NCBI GenBank assembly: GCA_012521815.1
Contig: JAAYLR010000014.1
Coordinates: 1 to 54,365, forward strand
Source: Acidobacteriota bacterium
GTDB lineage: Bacteria > Acidobacteriota > Thermoanaerobaculia > Multivoradales > JAGPDF01
Reading direction: 5' to 3'
DNA: 54,365 nucleotides
Position numbers and translations under genes: made by a program
The notes under the pieces: model-generated
Database searches by the model: none
The model's input: the letters and a program-made list of their open reading frames with translations, nothing else
Told to the model about the DNA's origin: nothing
In this document: positions 1 through 8,572 of the stretch, piece by piece
How positions within the stretch are numbered: position 1 is the stretch's first letter
Layout of the letters: each line of letters opens with the position of its first letter

Positions 1-11
1 CGGGCGGTCAT
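1..11 (-). CDS. First codons of a downstream gene (5' fragment)
   Basis: An ATG read leftwards from position 11 overlaps the TGA stop of the lptC-like gene (ATGA), the usual coupling arrangement in this window. Only three full codons (Met-Thr-Ala) fall inside the window. From its position behind an LptC-type gene it could be lptA or lptB, but this is inference from family context only. Confidence 0.4.
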
Positions 12-1957
12 CCGTCCTCCCCGGCGGTCACCCGGATGGCGCCGCTCGCGAGATCGTGCAGCAGGGTCCGGCCGCGCAGGCTGTTGCCGTCGGCATCGCG
101 CATCCGGGCCGGATCGCCCGCGATGGTCACCGCGCGCGCGGCGAGGTCGTAGCGGGCCGTCTCGCCCTCGATGACGCGGCGGGTGGCTTCGTCATCGAGC
201 CGGACCGCTCCTCGAGCCGTCATGAGGCGCGCCTGCCGATGCTCGTCGAGCTCCACCTCCAGCCGGGAGGCGGCGAGACGGAGCGGTCCCTGGGCGGCGA
301 CCACGGGGCCGTCGTAGAGCAGCCGGCGATCGGTCTCCCGGTAGGTCAGGCTCGTGGCGGTGATCTCCACCTGTTCCCCCTTCCTTTCTCCCTCCGCCGC
401 GGTCCAGAGCGTGCGTACCTGACCGGACGCCGACAGCCGGCTCTGTCCCTCCTCCGAACGGAGCTGGTCGGCGAAGAGGACCGTGGTCCCCTGATAGGCC
501 TGCACCTCCCCGCGGAACGTGAAATCGTCGCCGCCGAGATCGAAGAACGCCTCGCGCGCCCGCACCCGGGTCGGCTCCCCGGAGCGGGCCGCCTCGCCGC
601 CCGGCAGCATGGCGCCCTGAAACCGGCCGCTGACCCCATCCCGGGCGTGGGCGCGACCGTTGGCCCGCTGGTAATCGATCCGCGGTGCCCGCAGCTCCCC
701 GCGTTCGTCGGTCACGATCGCCGGGTTCCCGAAGAGCTGGGCGGCATCGTCGGCGGCCCGGAGGAACGCCCGCTCGGCCCGCGCATCGAAGGCGGCGTCG
801 TGGATCCTGACGTCGTTGGTGAGGGTGACCGTTTCGAAGGCGCGGCCGGCCGCGAGGTCGGCCTCCATGAACTGCGCCGAGACGGTACGGACGAGACGGG
901 CTTCCTCCCCTGCGCGTTCGAGGAACTCCTGGATCTCCGACTGTCCTACCGTCTCCGCCGCCACCAGCTCGCCCCCGGCGAACCGGCCGATGACCGAGCG
1001 GGAGAGAAGCACCCGGGTGACGCCTCCGGCCGCCCGGGCCACGAGCAGCGCCGCCTGGCTCTGTGTTCCCTCGATCTCGAGGCGGGCCGGGACGCGGCCC
1101 CCGGGTTCGAAGAAGAGACCGACGGCGTACGCCTCGAGCGTGAACGGAAGGGCGTCGCCGGGCGTCTCCGCGGGCGGCAGGATCTCGCCGCTGACGTCCT
1201 GGGAGGCGTGGATCTGCTGCAGCGTTCCCGCCTCGTCGGCGAAGAGCACCGTGAGGCGATCGGCATGCAGGCTGCTCCTGCCGAACCGGATCTCGCTGGG
1301 ACCCTCGGTGCGCAACAGGCGGGAAGGCCGCTCGAGAACGGCACCCTGAGCCTGCAGGTGATAGCTCTGGCCGTCGCGATGGCTCCCCGCGAGCGTCAGC
1401 GGCGCTCGGAAGGCGATCGTAGCCCGTTCGAGATCGAGGGCGAGGCCGCCGGCCGTGCCTTCGCCGCCGAGAAAGACGAAGCTCACCGGCTGCTCGCTCA
1501 CCAGCCGCTGCCCTCCCGCCAGCAACTTCAGCTCCGGCGTGGTCAGCGTCAGTCCGTTTTCGCCGAGGATCCTGACGGTTCCCGAAAGGATCGCCTCGCT
1601 GGTGCCCGGGAGGTAGAGCGCCCGGTCGCTCTCGATGCCGAGCTCCCGGCCCTGCCGGAAGAAGGTGAGTCCGACTCCCTGCAGCTCGATCCGGTCTTCC
1701 TCGCCCGCCCGAAAGCTCTCCCCGCGGATACGGAAGACCGGCTCGCCCTCGACGACCTGGGTGTACTCGAAGCCCTCGCTCACGGCGGTGGCACCCTCGA
1801 GATCGGGGCGTGGACCGCTCGGCGCCTCCGCGGGAGCCGCCCCCTGCCGTCCGAGCCAGTAGAGACCGGCGAGCAGCGCCACCGTCAGGATGAGGAGTCC
1901 GAGGACGAAACGCCGCAGGGCCTGAAACGGCCGGGGAGCGGACCGAGGTCGCCTCAT
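8..1957 (-). CDS. lptC: LptC-type LPS export protein fused to OstA/LptA-like repeats
   Basis: A 649-residue inner-membrane-anchored periplasmic protein of the Lpt lipopolysaccharide transport bridge. Residues about 15-35 form one transmembrane helix after a basic N-terminus. About residues 50-200 look like an LptC (DUF1239) domain, and the rest is a long beta-rich region with repeated OstA-like phrases (for example RLEVELDEHRQARLMTARG). E. coli LptC is about 190 residues, so this protein probably joins LptC to one or more LptA-like jellyroll units. The ATG at 1957 is chosen because it overlaps the recJ stop (ATGA); the longer open frame upstream runs antisense-like through recJ. The next gene starts in the lptC stop codon. 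LptC identity is good; the number of OstA repeats is inferred. Confidence 0.8.
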   Translation of the reverse strand: MRRPRSAPRPFQALRRFVLGLLILTVALLAGLYWLGRQGAAPAEAPSGPRPDLEGATAVSEGFEYTQVVEGEPVFRIRGESFRAGEEDRIELQGVGLTFFRQGRELGIESDRALYLPGTSEAILSGTVRILGENGLTLTTPELKLLAGGQRLVSEQPVSFVFLGGEGTAGGLALDLERATIAFRAPLTLAGSHRDGQSYHLQAQGAVLERPSRLLRTEGPSEIRFGRSSLHADRLTVLFADEAGTLQQIHASQDVSGEILPPAETPGDALPFTLEAYAVGLFFEPGGRVPARLEIEGTQSQAALLVARAAGGVTRVLLSRSVIGRFAGGELVAAETVGQSEIQEFLERAGEEARLVRTVSAQFMEADLAAGRAFETVTLTNDVRIHDAAFDARAERAFLRAADDAAQLFGNPAIVTDERGELRAPRIDYQRANGRAHARDGVSGRFQGAMLPGGEAARSGEPTRVRAREAFFDLGGDDFTFRGEVQAYQGTTVLFADQLRSEEGQSRLSASGQVRTLWTAAEGERKGEQVEITATSLTYRETDRRLLYDGPVVAAQGPLRLAASRLEVELDEHRQARLMTARGAVRLDDEATRRVIEGETARYDLAARAVTIAGDPARMRDADGNSLRGRTLLHDLASGAIRVTAGEDG

Positions 1958-3660
1958 GTGGATGATTCTACGTCCTGGCGCCCTTCTTGCAGTGGCCGCG
2001 CGGCGACCAGCACCATCTCCTTCGGTCCGAAGAACGGGCGGAGGCGGGGCGTCACGAGCACCTCGAACGGCCTGCCCATGAGCATCTCGCCGGGCGTGTC
2101 GTCCCAGGCCACGATGCCGAGCTCTCCCGTGCCGCTGAGACCCTGGGCCCGCAGCAACTGGTGACCCCGGCCGAAACCGCGGGGCGGCGCCGCGAGCGTG
2201 AGCGGTCCGAGGCGCAGGACCGGCTCCGGATTCCCCGCCCCGTGGGGACCGAGCCGCCGCAGCTCGGAAAGAAAGCTCTCGTCGAGCTCCTCGGGCGCGA
2301 GGGCGAGCTCGTAGGTCAGCCGTGGCTGCAGGAGCTCGGCGGGCCAGCGCGCCGCCGCGTTCCACTCCCGGCGCAACCGGGGCAGCTCCGCGACCGGCGC
2401 GGTCAGCCCCACCGCCTGGGCATGGCCGCCGAAACGGTGGAGCTGCCCGCTCCACGGCAGGAGAAAACCGTGCAGGTCGATGCCGGGCACGCTCCGCCCG
2501 GAGCCGGTAGCCGTCGGGCCGTCGGCGGCGAGCAGGATCACCGGACGCACGAGCTCGCGTGCCAGTCTGCCGGCGGCGATGCCGACGACGCCCGGGTGCC
2601 AGCCCTCTTTCCAGAGCACGAGCAGCGGGCCGTCGTCCGGCTCCGCGGCCGCCACGGCCGCCAGCGCCTCGTCGAGCACCTCGCGCTCGCGCTGCTGGCG
2701 CTCCTGGTTGTGCCGCTGGAGCTCGGCGGCGAGATCCGCGGCCCGCTGCGGATCGCGGTTCAGCAGCAGTTCGAGCGCCGGGTCGGCGGCACCGAGGCGT
2801 CCGGGCGCGTTCAGACGCGGGGCGAGACGAAAGGCGACATCCTCCGTCGTGAGCGGAGGCCGGACCGCGGCCACCGTCATCAGCGCCTGCAGCCCGGGCG
2901 AGCGCGCCGAGGCGAGCGCGGCGAGGCCGAGCGCCGCGATGCACCGGTTCTCGCCCACCAGCGGGGCGACGTCGGCGATCGTGCCGATGCAGGCGACCCG
3001 GAGGAGCGCCTCCCGGGGGCTCTCCTGCCCGCAGGCGACGGCAAGCGCGTCGGCGAGCCTGAAGGCGAGCCCGGCCCCCGTCAGCTCGCTACCGGGCGCC
3101 TCCTCGCCGTCGAGCCGGGGAGCGAAGAGCAGCGCTCCCTCCGGCGGCGGCACCGAGGCGAGGTGGTGATCGGCCACGATCACGTCCATGCCGAGAGCGC
3201 GGGCCGTCGCCACGGCTTCACTCGAGCCGAGGCCGCAGTCGACGGTGACGAGCAGCCGGCAGCCGCGGGCATGGGCGCGCTCGGCGTGGAGGGGCTGGAA
3301 GCCGTACCCTTCGCGCAGGCGGTGCGGCAGGATTCCGTCCGCGTTCCCGCCGAGCCGGCGCACGATGGCGAGGAGGATCGCGGTGGCGGTGACGCCGTCG
3401 GCATCGTAATCGCCGACGACGGCGATCCGCTCGCCGTTCACGATGGCGCGGCGCAGCCGGGAGACCGCGGCGCCCAGCCCCGGCAGGCTTTCCGGGGGCA
3501 GGAGATCGCTCAGCGCGGGAGAGAGAAAAGTGCGGGCCTCGGCGACCGTGCGCACCCCGCGCCGGGCGAGCAGCATCGCCAGCCGCGGCTCGATGCCCCC
3601 CGCGACGAGCACCGTCACCTCAGCCGGAACGGGCGCCGCCGCCCAGCGCGCGCGAGCCAC
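1954..3660 (-). CDS. recJ: Single-stranded-DNA-specific 5'-3' exonuclease RecJ
   Basis: RecJ degrades single-stranded DNA 5' to 3' in RecFOR recombination, mismatch repair and base excision repair. The 568-residue protein has the DHH phosphoesterase core: motif I GDYDADG at residues 83-89 with three Asp ligands, and motif III ADHHL at 163-167, both for Mn2+/Mg2+. The DHHA1 and OB-fold parts follow, with GRSVPGIDLHG and a GGHAQAVG motif in the C-terminal half. Length matches the family (about 560-580). It starts 6 bases after the accA stop and its stop overlaps the lptC start, so it is probably in one transcript with accA and lptC. No key residue appears to be missing. Confidence 0.95.
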   Translation of the reverse strand: MARARWAAAPVPAEVTVLVAGGIEPRLAMLLARRGVRTVAEARTFLSPALSDLLPPESLPGLGAAVSRLRRAIVNGERIAVVGDYDADGVTATAILLAIVRRLGGNADGILPHRLREGYGFQPLHAERAHARGCRLLVTVDCGLGSSEAVATARALGMDVIVADHHLASVPPPEGALLFAPRLDGEEAPGSELTGAGLAFRLADALAVACGQESPREALLRVACIGTIADVAPLVGENRCIAALGLAALASARSPGLQALMTVAAVRPPLTTEDVAFRLAPRLNAPGRLGAADPALELLLNRDPQRAADLAAELQRHNQERQQREREVLDEALAAVAAAEPDDGPLLVLWKEGWHPGVVGIAAGRLARELVRPVILLAADGPTATGSGRSVPGIDLHGFLLPWSGQLHRFGGHAQAVGLTAPVAELPRLRREWNAAARWPAELLQPRLTYELALAPEELDESFLSELRRLGPHGAGNPEPVLRLGPLTLAAPPRGFGRGHQLLRAQGLSGTGELGIVAWDDTPGEMLMGRPFEVLVTPRLRPFFGPKEMVLVAARPLQEGRQDVESST

Positions 3661-3666
3661 CCGGCG

Positions 3667-4620
3667 TCAGCTCTCGAGGAACGCCCCGAGATGCCGGAAG
3701 CGCTTCCGCCGTTCGGTGACCAGCTTGTCGGGAGCGAGCCGGGAGAGCTCCCGCAACGCCTTCGCGATCGCCTCCCCCACTCGCGTGCACGCCTCCTGGG
3801 GATCCGCATGGGCCCCCCCGAGGGGCTCGGGCACGATCGCGTCGATCACCCCGAGGCGAAGGAGCTCGGGCGCGGTGATCCGCATCGCGGCTGCCGCCTC
3901 CTCCTTCCGCCCCTGATCCTTCCAGAGGATCGCGGCGCACCCTTCGGGCGAGATGACCGAGTAGACCGCATGTTCGAGCATCAGGATCCGGTCGCCGATC
4001 CCCACCGCGAGCGCGCCGCCGCTGCCCCCCTCGCCGGTCACCGTGACCACGATCGGCACCCGCAGGACCGCCATCTCCAGCAGGTTGCGGGCGATCGCCT
4101 CCGCCTGTCCCCTCTCTTCCGCTTCGATCCCCGGGTAGGCCCCCGGGGTGTCCACGAACGAGAGGATGGGCAGGCGGAACCGTTCGGCGAGCTGCATCGC
4201 GCGCAGCGCCTTGCGGTACCCCTCCGGACGAGGCTGACCGAAGTTGCGCCGGATCCGCTCCCGGGTGCTCCGGCCCTTCTGGTGGCCGACGACCACCACC
4301 GGCCGGCCGCGGAAATCGGCGAGGCCAGCCACGATCGCGGGGTCGTCGCCGTAGGCGCGATCGCCGTGGATCTCGACCCAGTCGCTCATCAGCGCCTGGA
4401 CGTAATCGAGCGTGAACGGCCGGTCGGCGTGGCGGGCGATGAGCGCCGTCTGCCAGGGCGTGAGGCTGGCGAAGAGCGCCTCCGTCTCGCGCCGGAGGCG
4501 GGAGCGCAGGCGCGCCAGCTCCCGTTTCCGGCCGCTTTCGTCCGGATAGCGTTCGAGCTCCTCGATCTGGCGGCGCAGCTCGACCAGCGGGGCCTCGAAT
4601 CCGGCGTCACCCGTGCTCAT
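3667..4620 (-). CDS. accA: Acetyl-CoA carboxylase carboxyltransferase subunit alpha
   Basis: With AccD it transfers CO2 from carboxybiotin to acetyl-CoA to make malonyl-CoA for fatty acid synthesis in the cytoplasm. The 317-residue protein has the typical alpha-subunit layout: an N-terminal helical part, GDRAYGDDPAIVAGLA near residue 95, GHQKGR and NFGQPRPEGYRKA near 130-150, then the crotonase-fold motifs SFVDTPGAYPG and TGEGGSGGALA. Length fits (E. coli 319). There is no Shine-Dalgarno sequence before the ATG; a promoter-like TTGACG-N17-TACTTT ends 9 bases upstream, so the mRNA may be nearly leaderless. accD is not in the window. Confidence 0.96.
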   Translation of the reverse strand: MSTGDAGFEAPLVELRRQIEELERYPDESGRKRELARLRSRLRRETEALFASLTPWQTALIARHADRPFTLDYVQALMSDWVEIHGDRAYGDDPAIVAGLADFRGRPVVVVGHQKGRSTRERIRRNFGQPRPEGYRKALRAMQLAERFRLPILSFVDTPGAYPGIEAEERGQAEAIARNLLEMAVLRVPIVVTVTGEGGSGGALAVGIGDRILMLEHAVYSVISPEGCAAILWKDQGRKEEAAAAMRITAPELLRLGVIDAIVPEPLGGAHADPQEACTRVGEAIAKALRELSRLAPDKLVTERRKRFRHLGAFLES

Positions 4621-4629
4621 GGGACGGGC

Positions 4630-4658
4630 AAAGTAGCAGACGGTCCCGGGAGCGTCAA
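4630..4658 (-). promoter_or_regulatory. Putative sigma70-type promoter of accA
   Basis: On the minus strand, TTGACG (4658-4653) and TACTTT (4635-4630) are spaced by exactly 17 bases, between the priA stop and accA. The -10 box is weak, matching three of six consensus bases including first A and final T. The predicted start of transcription is 2-3 bases before the accA ATG at 4620. Confidence 0.5.
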
Positions 4659-4672
4659 ACGCCGGCGCCGGC

Positions 4673-7150
4673 TCAGAGGAGGTGACAGGGGTCGATGTCC
4701 ACCACGAGGCCGCGCGGCCACGGCACGGGGAGCGCTGAGCGCAGCCAGTCGCGCAGCCGCGCGGACGAGGGCCCGCGCAGCAGGAGCTGGAAGCGCCACT
4801 CGCCGCGGAGGCGTTCGAACGGCGCCGGCGCCGGTCCGGTGAGGCGCAGCTCCGGTTCCCCCGCGCGCACGGCCTCGAGCCGCGCCGCGAGCTCGGCCAT
4901 CCACCGGTGTCCCCGCTCGCGCTGGCGGTCCCGCAGGAGGACCTGGATCATCCGCGTGTAGGGCGGGTAATGGAACGCCCGGCGGAAACGGAGCTCTTCG
5001 CGCACGAACCCGTCGTCGTCGTTCGCGAGCGCCGCCCGGATGGCGTAATGGTCCGGATGGTGGGTCTGGACCACGAACCGTCCGGGCCGCTGGCCGCGTC
5101 CGGCCCGTCCGGCGAGCTGGACGAGCTGGGCGTAGGTCTTCTCCACCGCCCGGAAATCCGGGAAGGAGAGGTAGCTGTCGGCGGCCAGCACCGCGGTGAG
5201 CGAGACCTCCGGGAAGTGGTGCCCCTTGGCGACCATCTGGGTGCCGATGAGGATCCGGGTCTCACCCCGTTCGAAGGTGGCGAGGATCGAGGAGAGCCCC
5301 CCCTTGCGCCGGACCTCGTCGCGGTCGAGCACCCCGATGGGGATCTCCGGGAAGAGCTCCTGGAGGCGCTCCTCGACCCGCTCGGTGCCGCTGCCGATCG
5401 CCTCGAGGCTCCGTTCGCCGCAGGTCGGGCAGCTCTCGGGCTCCCGGCTCGCGGCGCCGCAGTAGTGGCACCGGAGCCGCCGTTCCCGGCGATGGACGGT
5501 CCGCGGCAGGCCGCAGGCTTCGCACCGGAACTCCTCCCCGCAGGCCCGGCAGAGCAGCAGCGGCGCGTAGCCCCGCCGGTTGCGCAGCAGGATCGCCTGT
5601 CCGCCGGTTTCGAGGGCGGCGCGCAGCTCCTCGTGGAGCACCCGGGAGAAGACGACCTCGCCGGGATGACGGGGGACGGGCTCCTGCCGCAGGTCGACGA
5701 CGGTCGCCTCCGGGAGCCGGGCGGTGCCGATCCGCCGGGAGAGCGCGAGCGGCCGGAACCGCCCGCGAGCGGCGTTCCAGCGCGACTCCAGGCTCGGGGT
5801 CGCCGAGACGAGCAGGGCCACGGCCCCGGCTTCCCGGGCGCGGATCAGGCCGGTGTCCCGGGCATGGTAGCGGGGGACCTGATCCTGCTTGTAGCTCTCG
5901 TCGTGCTCCTCGTCGACCACCAGCAGTCCCAGATCGGGGACGGGCGCGAAGACCGCCGAACGCGGCCCCACCACGACCGATGCTTCTCCCGACCGGATCC
6001 GTTCCCACTCCTGGTGCCGTTCGGCCGGCGGCATGGCGGAGTGCAGCAGCGCGAGCCGGTCGCCGAACCGCTCCCGCACGGCGCGCGCCAGCGCCGGGAC
6101 GAGGGCGATCTCGGGGACCAGGATCACCGCCCCGCGCCCCATGGCGAGCGTCGCCTCGGCGGCGCGCAGGTAGACCTCGCTCTTGCCGGAACCGGTGACC
6201 CCGGCGAGCAGGAAGGTCTCGAACCGGCGTGCCGAGAGCGCCTCGCCGACCTCCGCGAGGGCCTGTTCCTGTTCGCCGGTCAGGCGGACCGGGGCGCCCG
6301 CCGTGCCGCTCAGGCGGTGGTGGGAGAGCTCGCGCCGCACCGGCTGCTGGAAGAGCCGGATGAGACCGAGCGCCGAAAGACGACGAACCACCGCGGGACC
6401 GCAGCCGACCTCGCCGGTGACCTCCGACAGGGTCGCGGGCCGGGCGAGACGGGCGAGGAGCTCGAGGACGGCGCGACCGGGGCGGGAGCGCCCGGCGGCA
6501 GCGAGCAGCTCGGTCGGGTCACCGGCGGCGAGCTCGACCGCCGTCTCGTACCTCCCTCCCCCGGGAGCGGCGTCGTTGCGCGCCGCGAGGAACCCCGCGG
6601 ACTCCAGCCGTTCGAGCCGGGCGGCGAGCGCCGTGGGATCGGTGGCGGCGGCGAGCAGCTCGCCCCGGCGGGCTTTGCCCCGGGCGAGCAGCTCTTCGAC
6701 GAGCGCCTGCTCCTCCCCGCTCAGGAGCTCCCGCCGCATCGCGGCCTTGAGGGTCGGCCGCAGGCTCTCCGTGCCGCGGGCTGGCAGCGCCCGGGGCAGG
6801 AGCGCCTGCAACGCCTCCCCGGGAGGGACGAGGTAGTACTCGTGGAGGAAGCGCCCCACGGCGAGCAGGTCCGCTCCGAGCACCGGCTCGTCGTCGAGCA
6901 CGGCCTCGATCGCCCGGAGCTCGCCGGGCGCTTCGCCGGCCACCGGGCCCGAGACGATGCCCGTGAGCCGCCGTTTCCCCACCGGGACGCGCACCCGCAC
7001 CCCGGCACGCACCCGGGGGAGGAGTGCCGTGGGGACGAGGTAGGTCAGCGGCGTCGGCAGCGGCAGCGGGACCGCGACCGCGACCTGGCTCGTGGCCGGG
7101 GCGCCGGGGACGGGACCGGTCCCCGCGGGCCGCTCCGGTACGGATGCCAT
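4673..7150 (-). CDS. priA: Primosomal replication restart helicase PriA
   Basis: PriA recognises stalled forks and D-loops and reloads DnaB. The 825-residue protein has an N-terminal 3'-DNA-binding domain (about 20-130), a winged-helix region, and helicase motifs: Walker A GVTGSGKSE, Walker B as VVDEEHDESYK, and GTQMVAKGHHFP and QLAGRAGRG in the second RecA-like lobe. A cysteine cluster between the lobes (CRACGEEFRCEACG, then LRCHYCG and CPTCGE) gives the eight Zn-binding Cys typical of PriA. Length is slightly above E. coli PriA (732). It starts 15 bases after the small TPR gene and is followed by 52 bases before accA. Confidence 0.97.
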   Translation of the reverse strand: MASVPERPAGTGPVPGAPATSQVAVAVPLPLPTPLTYLVPTALLPRVRAGVRVRVPVGKRRLTGIVSGPVAGEAPGELRAIEAVLDDEPVLGADLLAVGRFLHEYYLVPPGEALQALLPRALPARGTESLRPTLKAAMRRELLSGEEQALVEELLARGKARRGELLAAATDPTALAARLERLESAGFLAARNDAAPGGGRYETAVELAAGDPTELLAAAGRSRPGRAVLELLARLARPATLSEVTGEVGCGPAVVRRLSALGLIRLFQQPVRRELSHHRLSGTAGAPVRLTGEQEQALAEVGEALSARRFETFLLAGVTGSGKSEVYLRAAEATLAMGRGAVILVPEIALVPALARAVRERFGDRLALLHSAMPPAERHQEWERIRSGEASVVVGPRSAVFAPVPDLGLLVVDEEHDESYKQDQVPRYHARDTGLIRAREAGAVALLVSATPSLESRWNAARGRFRPLALSRRIGTARLPEATVVDLRQEPVPRHPGEVVFSRVLHEELRAALETGGQAILLRNRRGYAPLLLCRACGEEFRCEACGLPRTVHRRERRLRCHYCGAASREPESCPTCGERSLEAIGSGTERVEERLQELFPEIPIGVLDRDEVRRKGGLSSILATFERGETRILIGTQMVAKGHHFPEVSLTAVLAADSYLSFPDFRAVEKTYAQLVQLAGRAGRGQRPGRFVVQTHHPDHYAIRAALANDDDGFVREELRFRRAFHYPPYTRMIQVLLRDRQRERGHRWMAELAARLEAVRAGEPELRLTGPAPAPFERLRGEWRFQLLLRGPSSARLRDWLRSALPVPWPRGLVVDIDPCHLL

Positions 7151-7165
7151 GGCGGGAGACGGCGA

Positions 7166-7750
7166 TCAGCCGTCGCCACGGAGCCGCGCGATCTCCTGCG
7201 CGAGGCGCTCGACGTCCGGGTTGCCCGGCTGGAGACGGCGGAGGTCGGCGATGACGGCCTCGGCCGCGGCGTAGTCGTGCTGATCGGACGCGAGCACGAT
7301 CGCCAGGTTGAAACGCGACTGCCAGTGGGCCGGGTCGCGCTCGCCGGCCTGCCGGAACCGGGCGACGGCCGCGTCGACCTGGCCCGCCTCCCGCAGACAG
7401 ACCCCGAGGTCGGTCAGGACGTTCGCATCGCCGGGACGAAGCCGCTCGTAATGCTCGTAGAGCTCGATCGCCCGGCCCCAGTTGCCGATGTCGAAGTTGG
7501 CGTTCGCGAGCGCGAGGACCGAGTCGGCGTCGTCGGGGTTCGCCTCGACCGCCGCCCGCAGGCGGTCGACCTCCGGCATCGTGGTGCCCGGAGCGACCCG
7601 TCCGGGCAACGCCTCGGCGGCCTGCGACTGGCCCACGGTGGTGTTCAGGCGCGGCGGCTGGCGCGCGGCCACCACTTCGTGGCCGAGATAGCCGAGGACG
7701 AAGCCGCCGAGGAGCCCGCCGACGAGGAAGAGCAGATGATCTCGGGTCAA
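7166..7750 (-). CDS. Membrane-anchored TPR protein
   Basis: A 194-residue protein of unknown function: one N-terminal transmembrane helix (about residues 5-25, LLFLVGGLLGGFVLGYLG), a linker, then about three tetratricopeptide units (residues 60-190, with phrases such as NFDIGNWGRAIELYEHYE and RFRQAGERDPAHWQSRFN). Such proteins usually scaffold envelope complexes. I chose the TTG at 7750: it has GGAGAG eight bases upstream and overlaps the stop of the preceding gene (TTGA), while the longer frame upstream only shadows that gene. The partner is not evident; coupling to the exported coiled-coil protein suggests joint function. Confidence 0.75.
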   Translation of the reverse strand: MTRDHLLFLVGGLLGGFVLGYLGHEVVAARQPPRLNTTVGQSQAAEALPGRVAPGTTMPEVDRLRAAVEANPDDADSVLALANANFDIGNWGRAIELYEHYERLRPGDANVLTDLGVCLREAGQVDAAVARFRQAGERDPAHWQSRFNLAIVLASDQHDYAAAEAVIADLRRLQPGNPDVERLAQEIARLRGDG

Positions 7751-8517
7751 GGGTTCTCTCCGGACGAGGCCGCGGGGAGCTGCCGGAAGGCGACCCAGCT
7801 GCCGGCGGCCGGCTCCCCCACGGAAAGGAGCGTCGAGCGCCAGGTGCCGCGGACTTCGTTCCGCTCGCGGTCGAGGCGCCCCTCGTAGACCAGATCGCCG
7901 CCCTGCTGCGAGTCGATCCGCTCGAGGGTCAGGAGGTCGCCCACCAGGGTCCCGCGCAGCGAGCCCCAGCCACCGGTATCGGTCCGGTAGCTGCCGACCA
8001 CCACCGTCACGTCGAGCGAGAGCTCGAAGACCGCGGTGCGGCCGGAAGGCAGGCTCCGCACCAGCCAGCTCCCGGTGACCGGATCGGTGATCTCGGTGCC
8101 CCGCTCCCGCGCCTCGCTGGCTCGCCGCTGCAGCAGCGCGAGGCGGCGGAGGCGCTCGGAGAGGGCTTCCCGCAGCCGGTCGGCCTCGCTCGACCAGCGG
8201 GCGGCATCGGCCCGCGCCTCGCGCAGGGCGGCCGCGAGACGCGTCACGAGCGCCTGGGAAACCTGCTCCTCTCCGACCAGGGCGGCGTCGAAGCTGCGCA
8301 GACCGTCGTCGACCGCGCGCAGGGCGGCGTTCTCCCGATCGCGGGCTTCGGCGTAGGAGAGGAGGTCTTCGGCGAGGAGCTGACGTTCGATGCCGATGCT
8401 CACGGCCAGGGCCTCGGCCGTGGCGTTCGCGGCGCGCGGCGGGGCGGCCCACACCGGGGCGGCCAGCAGCGGCAGGAGGAGGCAGAGCAGACTGCGAATC
8501 GGAGCCGGGGTGCGCAC
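7747..8517 (-). CDS. Exported coiled-coil protein of unknown function
   Basis: I do not recognise a family. The 256-residue product has a clear signal peptide (residues 1-25, hydrophobic core LLCLLLPLLAAPVWA), an Ala/Arg/Glu-rich helical stretch (about 50-145, probable coiled coil), and a C-terminal beta-type part (about 150-245) with repeated aromatic/Gly phrases such as DPVTGSWLVR and EVRGTWRSTLL, suggesting a small barrel or lipocalin-like sheet. It starts with GTG, without an SD sequence, 6 bases after a TAGAAT box. It is coupled by TTGA overlap to the downstream TPR gene and separated from carD by a strong hairpin. Confidence 0.7.
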   Translation of the reverse strand: MRTPAPIRSLLCLLLPLLAAPVWAAPPRAANATAEALAVSIGIERQLLAEDLLSYAEARDRENAALRAVDDGLRSFDAALVGEEQVSQALVTRLAAALREARADAARWSSEADRLREALSERLRRLALLQRRASEARERGTEITDPVTGSWLVRSLPSGRTAVFELSLDVTVVVGSYRTDTGGWGSLRGTLVGDLLTLERIDSQQGGDLVYEGRLDRERNEVRGTWRSTLLSVGEPAAGSWVAFRQLPAASSGENP

Positions 8518-8523
8518 GGCCCG

Positions 8524-8529
8524 ATTCTA
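8524..8529 (-). promoter_or_regulatory. TAGAAT box 6 bases before a GTG start
   Basis: On the minus strand TAGAAT (five of six -10 consensus bases) is followed by six bases and then the GTG of the coiled-coil protein gene. This spacing would put the transcription start on the start codon. There is no convincing -35 hexamer. Confidence 0.4.
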
Positions 8530-8538
8530 CAGAGAATC

Positions 8539-8566
8539 CCGGTCCGGGCGCGGCGGCCCGGACCGG
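8539..8566 (-). terminator. Strong hairpin after carD
   Basis: CCGGTCCGGGC and GCCCGGACCGG form a perfect 11-bp stem with a 6-base loop, 7 bases downstream of the carD stop. No long U run follows, only UUCUCU-like sequence, so it may be a weak intrinsic terminator or an mRNA 3'-end stabiliser. Confidence 0.65.
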
Positions 8567-8572
8567 AAGGGT

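Noticed and set aside
117-124. A weak 4-bp hairpin-like repeat and other short GC palindromes throughout
   Set aside because: Such repeats are expected by chance at this GC content; I kept only long stems in intergenic positions.
4661-4672. GCCGGCGCCGGC palindrome after priA as a terminator
   Set aside because: It is a pure GC palindrome without a usable loop or U run; it could be chance.
1987-4842. A 951-codon plus-strand open frame opposite recJ and accA
   Set aside because: Shadow of two conserved enzymes with low-complexity translation.
4907-7888. A 993-codon plus-strand open frame opposite priA and the TPR gene
   Set aside because: Shadow of priA. No recognisable motif and no ribosome site.
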